A program made the translations under genes and the position numbers. A stretch of 64,000 nt of DNA from Bifidobacterium sp. B4142 (GTDB lineage Bacteria > Actinomycetota > Actinomycetes > Actinomycetales > Bifidobacteriaceae): positions 1 to 64,000 of the forward strand of contig NZ_JAFNMJ010000001.1 in NCBI RefSeq assembly GCF_026537325.1, written 5' to 3'. Of the stretch, positions 27,261 through 35,892 are shown piece after piece (positions within the stretch are counted from its first letter, which is position 1; every line of letters begins with the position of its first letter). The notes under the pieces were generated by a model. That model was not told the origin of the DNA and did not search any database. It worked only from the letters and a program-made list of their open reading frames with translations.

Positions 27261-28832
27261 ATGCAAAAATCAGATGGCGCTGAACAGAGCGATCTGTCTC
27301 TTGAGGAGGTTGTGCGTTCGATTCAGCGCAAGGGTTGCGAAGGCCAATCGATAGAAGTCAAAGCCGCCAGCCAGGGGACTCCGAAGGTGTATGACTCGCT
27401 GTCGTCGTTTTCCAACCAAAACGAGGGCGGCATCATCGTATTCGGGCTGGATGAAAGCCTTGGATTCGAGGTTGTTGGCGTCCACGACGCGCAGGAGCTG
27501 GAAAAGGCGGTAACGGCACAGGGCAAAGAGATGTATCCCGAGGTCAGACCAGTCTATAGCGAAAGCCTGATTGACGGTAAGACAGTGGTTTCGGCTTACG
27601 TCAATGGCAAACCTATGGGCGAGAGGCCTGTCTACCGCAAGACAGCAGGCATCAGCGCAGGCAGCTACACTCGGATCGGGGATGCTGATGCCCGCATGAC
27701 GCCTACGCAGCTGTATGAGATCGAGACTTTCAAGGACGGTCGGCGCGACGATGTATCGGTAGACCCTCAGGCCGATTCCGATATGTTGAACTCAGAAAAA
27801 CGTCATGATTTCATTAGTCGCGCACAGCGGGAACGCCCGCTCCTAGCCAGAAGGAATGAGGACGAGATCCTGGAGCTATCGGGTGTCTGCCGTCGTGGAT
27901 CTCCTACTCTCGCAGGTTTGATGACCCTTGGCGAATATCCGCAGCAGGTGTATCCGAACCTCTGTATTACCGCCGTGGTTGTGCCGGGAGCCAAGGTCGG
28001 AACTGGTCTTGGGGGAGAGCGGTTCCTTGACAATCAGCGCTTTGAAGGGACCATTGACCGCATGCTTGAGGATGCTATGGCCTTTGTGCGGCGTAACAGC
28101 AGAACCAGGACGGTGATCAGGGATGGGGTGCGCACTGATATTCCTGAGTATCCAGAAACCGCAGTCAGGGAAATCCTGACCAATGCACTGATGCATCGTG
28201 ACTATGGCCCATACTGCAACGGAACGCCGGTCAGATTGACGCTCTTTACTGATCGTCTTGAATGCTGGAATCCTGGTGGTGTATATGGCGGTCAGAGCAT
28301 CAACGACTTGGGCTTTGCCAACAGTCAGACCAGGAACCCTACCCTGGTCAGTCTGCTGGAGATTGAGGGGGTTGCGGAGAATCGGCACTCAGGAATTCCG
28401 GCTATCCGCGAGGAGGCCAAACAGTGTGGATATAAGCCTGTAGAGTTTCAGGATCGGCAGGCTTCCTTCACTGTGCGCTTCTACTCTGTGCCGGAGCGTG
28501 CTGGTGCGGCGGAAGCAACCGTTCATTGGACTGGGGCCGCAGTATCTGATTCGGCGAAACGCGTCCAAGTCCATGCACTTGGTGGTTCTGATGCCTCGGG
28601 AGCAGCAAAGACGGGCAAGGGAATACGCGACAGGATTCTCGGTTTTTGTAAGGAACCCCGTTCGCTCGAGGATATCGCGCATGCGCTTGGGCTGGGCAAG
28701 TACTATGTCCGCAGGCGGTACATCGAGCCATTGCTCGAAGAAGATGCGCTCTCCATGACGCTTCCCGATAAGCCCCGGAGCAAGTACCAACGATATGTGT
28801 CCAGCGATGCCTCAGCTGAGATGTCTTTGTAA
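27261..28832 (+). CDS. AlbA_2 and HATPase-domain protein (Schlafen-like, putative DNA-binding)
   Basis: A 523-residue protein. Residues about 25-145 fit the AlbA_2 domain (SIEVKAASQG, SSFSNQNEGGIIVFGLDE, SAGSYTRIGDADARM). From about residue 280 there is an ATP-binding helicase/ATPase-like segment (YPETAVREILTNALMHRDYG and DRLECWNPGGVYGG). The C-terminal 70 residues look like a winged helix (LEDIAHALGLGKYYVRRRYIEPLL). Members of this group act as transcription regulators or in phage defence; the role here is unknown. The palindrome upstream and the AT-rich leader suggest it is transferred and self-regulated. It stands alone between LanK and a LacI gene. Confidence 0.7.
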   Translation: MQKSDGAEQSDLSLEEVVRSIQRKGCEGQSIEVKAASQGTPKVYDSLSSFSNQNEGGIIVFGLDESLGFEVVGVHDAQELEKAVTAQGKEMYPEVRPVYSESLIDGKTVVSAYVNGKPMGERPVYRKTAGISAGSYTRIGDADARMTPTQLYEIETFKDGRRDDVSVDPQADSDMLNSEKRHDFISRAQRERPLLARRNEDEILELSGVCRRGSPTLAGLMTLGEYPQQVYPNLCITAVVVPGAKVGTGLGGERFLDNQRFEGTIDRMLEDAMAFVRRNSRTRTVIRDGVRTDIPEYPETAVREILTNALMHRDYGPYCNGTPVRLTLFTDRLECWNPGGVYGGQSINDLGFANSQTRNPTLVSLLEIEGVAENRHSGIPAIREEAKQCGYKPVEFQDRQASFTVRFYSVPERAGAAEATVHWTGAAVSDSAKRVQVHALGGSDASGAAKTGKGIRDRILGFCKEPRSLEDIAHALGLGKYYVRRRYIEPLLEEDALSMTLPDKPRSKYQRYVSSDASAEMSL

Positions 28833-28917
28833 AAGAAGCCGTGAATGGCACTACCGTAAGAGCAGGTATTTCCGGGTGGTCATGATGAAGCATGGTTATA
28901 GCATGCTGATTGTTTTC

Positions 28918-29979
28918 TCAGTGCGAGTACGCTGACCTGCTTGAATCCCGCTCTACCAGGGTCGGCTCAATCAACACGGAGCCGTGCGCATGCCGGGAGT
29001 TGCTGAACTCGTCCATCAAAAGGGTAGCGGCCTTGCGGCCCATGTCGACTCCTGGCGCGGCGACTACTGATAAGGGGACCTTGGGATAGCTGTCCGTGCG
29101 GGCGCCTTCGGTGCCGATAACTTTAATGTCGTCGGGTACGCGATATCTGTGCTTCTCCTGCAGGGCATTGATGATTCCCGCCCCAAGAACATCGCTGCCG
29201 GTGACGATGCCGTCAGGGACTGTCGTCGACGGGAGCTGGCTGATTTCATCGCCGACCGCATAGCCGTCTTCTATCATGATTCCGTGCGAATCGATGATTG
29301 ACAACTTGGCCTGGGACTGCTCTCGCATGGCCCGCTGAACCCCCGTATAGCGGTCGTATATGGACTGGTAGTCGAAGGAGTGAGAGACGAAGGCGATGTG
29401 TTGGCATCCAGCTTCCAACAAATGCCTGGTCGCCATCTGCCCTACGGCGAGGTTGTCCTCCATGACGCTGCAGTTTTTGGTTTTGCTGCTGGGCTCCACA
29501 TGATCGACCAGTACCACAGGCAACTTGACCGAGGCAGCCCATTCCAGATCGGCAGTGCAGTCCACTACGCTGCAGAGAATAACTCCCTTGACGCCTAGGG
29601 AGTAGAAGAGTTTGAGCAGGCTGGTCTGGCGTTCCGAATCGGAATAGGCATTGGTGCCGATCAGCTGCATGTCCTTGTCCTCGCAGATTTCCTGGGCCCC
29701 CTCGAACACGGAGGTAAACAGGGAATGCTCGATGTCGGTCATGATGATGCCGATGGTGGACTGTCCGGTCAGAGCTGCGGCTCCGCGAGCTGGGCGGGGC
29801 ACATAGCCGAGTTCGTCTATTGCTGCGCTTATGCGTTTTTTCAGAGTCTGCGAGACGCGGTCGGGATAGTTCAGATAATTGGAGACTGTGCCCAGCGAGA
29901 CCCCGGCTTTCTGGGCGATGTCTGCAACACCGACCTTGCCTCTGCCTGCCGGGACGGCTGCGTCTTGTGCGGACGACAT
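28918..29979 (-). CDS. LacI-family regulator of the rhamnoside locus
   Basis: A 353-residue LacI protein. The HTH and hinge are VGVADIAQKAGVSLGTVSNYLN, and the sensor domain has IGIIMTDIEHSLFTSVFEG and VIGTEGARTDSYPKVPLSVVAAPG near the C-terminus. It is divergent from an MFS carrier and a GH78 rhamnosidase, so it most likely represses that locus in the absence of rhamnosides or rhamnose. The intergenic 29980-30221 contains AT-rich stretches where an operator could lie, but I found no clear palindrome. Confidence 0.88.
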   Translation of the reverse strand: MSSAQDAAVPAGRGKVGVADIAQKAGVSLGTVSNYLNYPDRVSQTLKKRISAAIDELGYVPRPARGAAALTGQSTIGIIMTDIEHSLFTSVFEGAQEICEDKDMQLIGTNAYSDSERQTSLLKLFYSLGVKGVILCSVVDCTADLEWAASVKLPVVLVDHVEPSSKTKNCSVMEDNLAVGQMATRHLLEAGCQHIAFVSHSFDYQSIYDRYTGVQRAMREQSQAKLSIIDSHGIMIEDGYAVGDEISQLPSTTVPDGIVTGSDVLGAGIINALQEKHRYRVPDDIKVIGTEGARTDSYPKVPLSVVAAPGVDMGRKAATLLMDEFSNSRHAHGSVLIEPTLVERDSSRSAYSH

Positions 29980-30221
29980 GGTGTCGGATTCCTTCCTGCT
30001 GACCGTGGTTATCGCGTAAAACCAGCCTAACGCCTACTTGACAGTATAAAGGCACGTTGTCTGAAGGTCAGGATTGAAATTTTCAAAAAGTGAGTTAGTA
30101 TTAATCTACGAAAAGGCAGTCTTTAGCCTTATTTGCGAAATGAAAAATAAAAAATGAACGGTACTGGGCTTCGATATGCAAGGTCGCGCCCGGCGCTCGC
30201 CTCAATGACAGAGGAGAAAAT

Positions 30222-31520
30222 ATGGCAGACAGCACTTCTGCGGCGGACAAGGGGCTGGGAGGCTATGGCTCTCTGGCTGTTGCCGCCGGCATCGGATCAA
30301 TGCTGGGATCAGGCATCATCGTGGGCCTCTCATCGACCATCACGGTATGGCAGCAGGGTTTTGGGCTGAGCAACGGGCAGGTGGGAGTCCTGTCGGGGGC
30401 CCTGACCTTCGCCATCGCCTTCGGTTCCCTCTTCGGAGGCCGTATCGCTGACGTTGTCGGGAGGGCCCGCTTTTTCAATTGGATTAACCTGCTCTATGCG
30501 GTGGGGGCCGCCATCGTTGTGTTCTCGGGCTCATACGCCATGCTTCTTGCAGGTGTAGTCATTGCAGGTGTAGCCTCAGGCGCTGATCTGCCGGTGTCGA
30601 TGACCGTCGTCTCCCATGATGCTCCCAATGATTCGCTGGCGGCTCGTCTGGTATCCACCACCCAGGTTTACTGGCAGGTCGGCGTGTTCATCTCCTTCAT
30701 CTGCGCTTTCCTGGTTTCCAGGATGCAAGGGGCTGCAGGAGGCCGTGCGGTTTTCGTCATTCTGGCTGTTTTTGCAGTGATCGCCTGGCTCTGGCGCACA
30801 TGCTCGCCCACCTTCCGTGCCTTCCATGAGGCTGCAGATCGTCGTGACGCAGCTGAGCCCGGGGTTGAGACCGGGACCAAGGTCTCGGTGATCAAGGTGA
30901 TGATGGGCGCGAACAAGAAAATGTATCTGAGCTTTTTCGCTGCAATCCTGATCTTCTATGTGGGCTGGAATCTGCTGGCCAACACCTGGGGCCAGTTCCA
31001 GACATTCATGCTGGTCAACGCCCATGCCTCTCAGACCCTGGCCACCGGACTGGGCATCATCCTCAACTTCGTGACCCTCGTTCTCAACATCGTTTTCGCT
31101 TCGATCGCCGGAGGCAAATACCGTAACAAGGCCTTCGTGGCAGGCATCATCATCACATTCATCGCCATGGTTGCTCTCTCCTTGGGTGGTACCAACCTGT
31201 GGATCATCGTTGGCGCCACCGCCTTCATGAACCTGGGCAGCCCTCTGGCCGGCGAGGCACTGTACAAGGTCTGGACCCAGGAGTCCTTCCCCATTGAGAT
31301 CCGCGCCTCCATTCAGGGCTTCATCAACGGCTTCTCACGTCTCTGCTGTGGCCTGTTAGCCCTGGTTACGCCTGCCCTGGTTGTACCTTCGACCATCCGA
31401 ACCACCATGTGGGGCTTCGCAGTGGTGGTGGTCATCGAGGCCATCGCCGGAACCATCATGATCAGGCTCCAGGCACGGTATGGCACCGATGAGGAACGCC
31501 GGGAACGGTCTCAGCGGTAA
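30222..31520 (+). CDS. MFS sugar transporter, probable rhamnoside uptake
   Basis: A 432-residue MFS protein with 12 predicted helices. The loop after the second helix carries FGGRIADVVGRARFFNW (the GxxxD-R-xGR-R/K signature), and PIEIRASIQGFINGFSRL in the second half matches sugar-porter style PExxR. GAGGAGA lies before the start. It is the first gene after a divergent LacI regulator and 32 bp before a rhamnosidase gene, so it likely imports a rhamnose-containing glycoside. A second MFS gene follows the rhamnosidase, so the substrates may be split. Substrate is inferred. Confidence 0.8.
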   Translation: MADSTSAADKGLGGYGSLAVAAGIGSMLGSGIIVGLSSTITVWQQGFGLSNGQVGVLSGALTFAIAFGSLFGGRIADVVGRARFFNWINLLYAVGAAIVVFSGSYAMLLAGVVIAGVASGADLPVSMTVVSHDAPNDSLAARLVSTTQVYWQVGVFISFICAFLVSRMQGAAGGRAVFVILAVFAVIAWLWRTCSPTFRAFHEAADRRDAAEPGVETGTKVSVIKVMMGANKKMYLSFFAAILIFYVGWNLLANTWGQFQTFMLVNAHASQTLATGLGIILNFVTLVLNIVFASIAGGKYRNKAFVAGIIITFIAMVALSLGGTNLWIIVGATAFMNLGSPLAGEALYKVWTQESFPIEIRASIQGFINGFSRLCCGLLALVTPALVVPSTIRTTMWGFAVVVVIEAIAGTIMIRLQARYGTDEERRERSQR

Positions 31521-31552
31521 CGCACACATACAAGACAAGGAGGTCACATTAT

Positions 31553-34216
31553 ATGAATACGAATCAGATAATCGCCATTAGCGCCCCTGAGGTGGAGCAC
31601 TACCATGGTGACGTGCTGGGAATCGGCAGCCACATGCCTAGGCTCTCCTGGACATACACGGACCAGCCACCCCAAGGGGCGAAAGTGGCGGTCAAGCTGA
31701 CCAGGCGGATGCCGGGCGGAGATCCCGTACAGCAGGAAGCCAAGGTTGATGCTGGCGACAATGTGCTCCTGGATTGGCCCTTTGAACCCCTGCGCTCGCG
31801 GGAGAGAGCAAAGGTGACTCTTGCCATGATCAATGCCGACGGAGCTCCTCTCGGGGCGCCATCGCCGGAGCGTCGCTTTGATGTCGGGTTGGATGTGACC
31901 GACCGTATCGCCGACTTCGTCGGTCCCTCCTGGTCAGAGGCCGAGACGGACCATCGTCATCTGCCCCTGGTGCATGCGGAGTTCGAGCTACCTGCAGTGC
32001 CTAGGTCCGCCAGACTTTATCTGTCTGCTCTGGGTCTGGTCCAGGCTGAAATCAACGGCGCTCGGGTCGGTTCCGACGAGCTTACGCCTGGCTGGACCGT
32101 TTATGGCCGCCGTCTGGAGTGCTGGACCTATGATGTGACCGAGCAGCTGTCGCAGGGTGCCAATGCCATGGGCTTCTGGCTCGGCGATGGCTGGTACCGT
32201 GGCCGACTGGGGTTCGACGGCGGCATGGCCAACTTCTATGGCGACAGGATAGGAGTGTTCGCCCAGTTGGAGGTGGAGGGCGAAGACGGCTCGATTACCC
32301 ATATCTACTCAAACTCCTGGGATCGCACCTGGAAGACCACTCTGGGGCCGATCGTGTGCTCGGACTTGTATGAGGGAGAGATTTACGATGCCAGGTTGGA
32401 GGAGCCGGGCTGGTCCAGTCCTGGTTTCGACGATTCGGCATGGCGGCCAGTGGCTGAGATTCCTTATGATCCGGCGAAGATTGAGAATCCAGAGCTCCAG
32501 GCCGTACGTATGCAAGGGCGGAACCAGCCGGTGTCCATTACCCGTACCGGAGGGTCGGGGAAGTCCTCCTCCTGGCTGATCGACTTCGGTCAGAACTGCA
32601 GTCAGCGGATGCGCCTGCACATGCATGGGTTGGCAGAGGGTGCTCAGATCTCCATCCGCCATGCCGAGGTGCTGGAGAAGGACGGTACCCTGGCCACACG
32701 GACTCTGCGCCGAGGGCAGGAGCATGATCAATACATCTCGAATGGACAGGATGCCTGGTGGGAACCTCGCTTTGCCATGCACGCCTTCCGCTACGCCAGC
32801 ATTGAGGGGTGGCCCGGAGAACTGACCGCCGAGGATATCGACTGCCGGGTCTATCACTCCACAATGGAGCGGACCGGCTGGTTCGACAGCTCCAACCCGC
32901 TTCTGAACAAGCTCCACGACAACGTTCTGTGGTCAATGCGTTCTAATTTCCTCTCCATTCCCACCGATTGCCCCCAGCGGGACGAGCGCATGGGGTGGAC
33001 CGGAGACATCGACCTTTTCGCGCCGACGGCAGCTTACCTCTACGATGTTCAGGCCTTCCTCTCCTCTTGGTTGAAGGATGTGCGCATCGAGCAGGAGGCT
33101 CGCGGCACCATACCGTTCTTCGTGCCCTTTGTGCCGCTGGGCGTCTGGGCCAAGCCGTCAGCCATCGCCATCTGGGGAGATGCAGCTGTGGCGGTTCCTT
33201 GGACTCTCTATATGGAGGGCGGGGACCGGCATGTTCTGGATGAATCCTGGGACTTGGTGCGAGGATGGATAGACGAAGTGCGCGCCTACCTGTCGCCGGA
33301 CGGAGTTTGGGATCGTCGGCCGGACTATGTGCTTGGTCAGTTGGGAGACTGGCTGGATCCCAGCGCTCCGCCGGATGACCCTGCCCAGGCTATGACCCAG
33401 AAGGAGCTGGTGGCCACTGCCTACCTCGCCCGTTCGGTTGACTATGCCTCCCGCATTGCCCAGGCTCTGGGGAAGCAGACAGAAACAGCCGACTACCGCT
33501 CCTTGTATGAGCTGATGGTTACCGGCTATCGGAACCGGTTTGTGGCAGGCGATAGTTCAGATATGCGCATGACCTCCGATACTCAGTGTGCCTATGCGAT
33601 TTCGATTGCTTTCGGATTGTTCGATGCCGAGCCTGAGCTCAAGCAGGCTGCCGGCCAACGGTTGGCGGAACTGGTGCGCGAGTCAGGTGGCAAGGTCTCC
33701 ACTGGTTTCGCCGGTACCCCATTCGTCCTGCCAGCTTTGAGCGAGACCGGGCACGATCCTGAAGCATTCTCTCTGCTGTTGTCGACCGAATGCCCCTCCT
33801 GGCTCTACCAGGTGAAGATGGGGGCGACGACTACCTGGGAGCGTTGGGATTCCATGGAACCTGACGGATCCATCAATCCGGGCGGCATGACCTCGTTCAA
33901 CCACTATGCGCTGGGGTCCGTGGCTGAGTGGATGCATGAGCGGATTGGCGGTTTGAGAGCTCTCGAACCGGGGTGGAGCCTCTTCGAGGTCGATCCTCGA
34001 ATTGGTGGCGGGATGACGAAAGCATCCACGCGCCATCTGACGCCTCATGGCATGGCTGGATCGTCCTGGCGGCTTGAAGATGGCCAAGTCCGGCTTCGGC
34101 TGGTCGTGCCTGCTGGTTCTGTGGCACGGGTGCTGGTTGGCTCTCCCGTGGGCCAAGGGGAACGTGTCAGCAAGGATTACTCTGCTGGAACCTACGATCT
34201 GGTGGTCGAACGCTGA
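31553..34216 (+). CDS. Alpha-L-rhamnosidase, glycoside hydrolase family 78
   Basis: An 887-residue intracellular GH78 enzyme, without a signal peptide, behind AAGGAGGT. N-terminal beta-domains occupy residues about 1-420. The catalytic alpha/alpha barrel begins near 430, with the hallmark PTDCPQRDERMGWTGD at about 469 and GATTTWERWDSMEPDG at about 755, which includes expected acidic residues. The C-terminal 75 residues form a short beta-domain. It releases terminal alpha-L-rhamnose from plant or flavonoid glycosides. Between two MFS genes it probably acts on imported glycosides. Confidence 0.92.
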   Translation: MNTNQIIAISAPEVEHYHGDVLGIGSHMPRLSWTYTDQPPQGAKVAVKLTRRMPGGDPVQQEAKVDAGDNVLLDWPFEPLRSRERAKVTLAMINADGAPLGAPSPERRFDVGLDVTDRIADFVGPSWSEAETDHRHLPLVHAEFELPAVPRSARLYLSALGLVQAEINGARVGSDELTPGWTVYGRRLECWTYDVTEQLSQGANAMGFWLGDGWYRGRLGFDGGMANFYGDRIGVFAQLEVEGEDGSITHIYSNSWDRTWKTTLGPIVCSDLYEGEIYDARLEEPGWSSPGFDDSAWRPVAEIPYDPAKIENPELQAVRMQGRNQPVSITRTGGSGKSSSWLIDFGQNCSQRMRLHMHGLAEGAQISIRHAEVLEKDGTLATRTLRRGQEHDQYISNGQDAWWEPRFAMHAFRYASIEGWPGELTAEDIDCRVYHSTMERTGWFDSSNPLLNKLHDNVLWSMRSNFLSIPTDCPQRDERMGWTGDIDLFAPTAAYLYDVQAFLSSWLKDVRIEQEARGTIPFFVPFVPLGVWAKPSAIAIWGDAAVAVPWTLYMEGGDRHVLDESWDLVRGWIDEVRAYLSPDGVWDRRPDYVLGQLGDWLDPSAPPDDPAQAMTQKELVATAYLARSVDYASRIAQALGKQTETADYRSLYELMVTGYRNRFVAGDSSDMRMTSDTQCAYAISIAFGLFDAEPELKQAAGQRLAELVRESGGKVSTGFAGTPFVLPALSETGHDPEAFSLLLSTECPSWLYQVKMGATTTWERWDSMEPDGSINPGGMTSFNHYALGSVAEWMHERIGGLRALEPGWSLFEVDPRIGGGMTKASTRHLTPHGMAGSSWRLEDGQVRLRLVVPAGSVARVLVGSPVGQGERVSKDYSAGTYDLVVER

Positions 34217-34225
34217 CTACTGCTA

Positions 34226-34262
34226 AGTCGGCCAGATCCTGACTTTTTGGATTTGGCCGACT
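34226..34262 (+). terminator. Strong hairpin between rhamnosidase and second MFS gene
   Basis: AGTCGGCCA pairs perfectly with TGGCCGACT, and inside it ATCC pairs with GGAT; the loop includes five T residues. There is no T run after the stem, so it may be a processing or attenuation site rather than an intrinsic terminator. Confidence 0.6.
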
Positions 34263-34363
34263 AGGGATGGGACGTACGGCAGTGCTGCCGTGCCCGTTCC
34301 TCAAAAGAGCAACGAAGCTCAAATGGAGCATGGCGCTCCCTGTAAAGGATTGGAGTATATGAA

Positions 34364-35689
34364 ATGGCGGATACAGTTGAGCAGGTTCCTGAGGCAACGC
34401 TGCCATCAGACGCGATCGCGCCGGATACGGGCCGTCCACTGACTAGAGCGGAGAAGATCCGCTTCGGGATAGGCTTCTGTTTGTTTTCAGTGATATGGAT
34501 GACTGCCGGCACCTCTGGCTCCCAGGTGCTCTTGCCGCAACGGTTTACAAATCTTGGCGTCGGCGTTCCTGAGGCCATACTGGGCACGATGAATTCAGTC
34601 GGTTGTGTATTCGCCTTGGTATCCAATGTGATCTTCGGCGCCCTGTCTGATATGTCGCACTCGCGGCTAGGCAAGCGCACACCATGGGTGGTGGCCGGAG
34701 GAGTTGTCACAGCCTTGGGCTACCTCTACACCTCACAAGCAGTTACCATTCCTACCATCGTGGCCGGCTGGTGCCTAGTACAGGTGGGAGTCAACATGAT
34801 GATTGCGCCGGCTGTCGCGGTGCTCTCTGACCGAATCCCCGAGTCCACTCGCGGGACTTTCTCTGCCTTCTACGGTGGTGGTGGCATCGTCGGCCAGTCC
34901 TTAGGCACATTGATTGGCGCCCGATTCATTGGACACATGCAGGTAGGTTTCATCGTCGGCATCTGCCTGTTCGCGGTGACAGGCATCCTTACTGTCATCA
35001 TTTGGCCGCGTGAGCATTCTGCTGCCGGAGGTTCTGCAGCGACGGCGGTGAGCGGTCATGAAAGTGGCCAGAAGCAAAGTCTATGGCACCGGTTGCGGGT
35101 TTCGTTCACGCCACCGACAAAGGGAAGCCGTGATTTCTATCTAGCGCTCAGCGGCAGGCTCTTCATGATGGTGGGCTCGTCCATGGTCGCTACTTATCAG
35201 CTTTATATTCTGCAAAAGTATTGCGGGCTCTCCGTTGCGGCATCGGCCAGTGCAATTTCCACGATGTCCGTCATCTCGATGGTGGTCACTTTCTTCGCTT
35301 CAATAATCTCTGGTCCCATCTCGGACAAGCTTCGCCGCCGCAAGGTCATCGTGGTAGTTAGCTCCTGCATCCTTGCCCTGGGCATCGCTCTGCCGTGGGT
35401 GTTTCCTACAGCAGTGGGCATGATGTGCTATGCGGGCATCGCTGGTTTGGGTAATGGCATCTACACTTCAGTAGACCAGGCCCTGAATGTTGATGTGCTG
35501 CCGAACAAGAACGAAGCCGGCAAGGATCTTGGCATCCTGAACCTGGCCAATACTCTGGGACAGGTTATCGCCCCGGTACTGGTCTCGGTCTTGGCGATCC
35601 GCGCGGGGTATGTGTCCATATTCCCCGTTGCCATCGTCATGGTGCTCATTGGGGCCGCTGTCATCATGCTGATCCGTTCGGTCAAATAG
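34364..35689 (+). CDS. MFS transporter, second carrier of the rhamnoside locus
   Basis: A 441-residue MFS protein with 12 helices. FGALSDMSHSRLGKRTPWV in the second loop has the GxLSDxxxxRxGRR-like signature of glycoside-cation symporter type carriers, and ISGPISDKLRRRK repeats it in the second half. It lies 148 bp behind the rhamnosidase and after a hairpin, and ends just before a terminator. It could take up a rhamnoside or the released rhamnose or aglycone. Its relation to the first MFS of the locus is distant. Confidence 0.8.
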   Translation: MADTVEQVPEATLPSDAIAPDTGRPLTRAEKIRFGIGFCLFSVIWMTAGTSGSQVLLPQRFTNLGVGVPEAILGTMNSVGCVFALVSNVIFGALSDMSHSRLGKRTPWVVAGGVVTALGYLYTSQAVTIPTIVAGWCLVQVGVNMMIAPAVAVLSDRIPESTRGTFSAFYGGGGIVGQSLGTLIGARFIGHMQVGFIVGICLFAVTGILTVIIWPREHSAAGGSAATAVSGHESGQKQSLWHRLRVSFTPPTKGSRDFYLALSGRLFMMVGSSMVATYQLYILQKYCGLSVAASASAISTMSVISMVVTFFASIISGPISDKLRRRKVIVVVSSCILALGIALPWVFPTAVGMMCYAGIAGLGNGIYTSVDQALNVDVLPNKNEAGKDLGILNLANTLGQVIAPVLVSVLAIRAGYVSIFPVAIVMVLIGAAVIMLIRSVK

Positions 35690-35699
35690 GGTCGTCTGT

Positions 35700-35743
35700 C
35701 TTCGGGCGTATCGGCGTGGAGAGTCGGCTGATACGCCCTGAAG
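35700..35743 (+). terminator. Terminator of the rhamnoside locus
   Basis: GGGCGTATC (35704-35712) pairs with GATACGCCC (35730-35738), flanked by CTTC and GAAG that extend the stem. It starts 10 bases behind the MFS stop codon. There is no T run, but the stem is long and GC-rich. Confidence 0.65.
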
Positions 35744-35751
35744 CAAAGAAC

Positions 35752-35781
35752 TTGACGAGTATGGCCTGATTTATGTATATT
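35752..35781 (+). promoter_or_regulatory. Promoter of the cation ATPase gene
   Basis: TTGACG (35752-35757) and TATATT (35776-35781) are separated by 18 bp, a good sigma-70-type match, about 110 bp before the start codon. It lies just behind the terminator hairpin, so the ATPase gene is its own unit. Confidence 0.6.
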
Positions 35782-35892
35782 TTTTGATCAACTTGGTAAA
35801 CATCCACGCAGCGTTTTGGACTGGCCGACTCTGATTTCTTTCAACAGGCCCCCGAAGCGTTGACTACTCCGTGGCATAAGCAGGAGAGTGGC

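Noticed and set aside
29980-30221. LacI operator in the rhamnoside divergent region
   Set aside because: AT-rich stretches exist but no clear CG-centred palindrome was found, so no site is reported.
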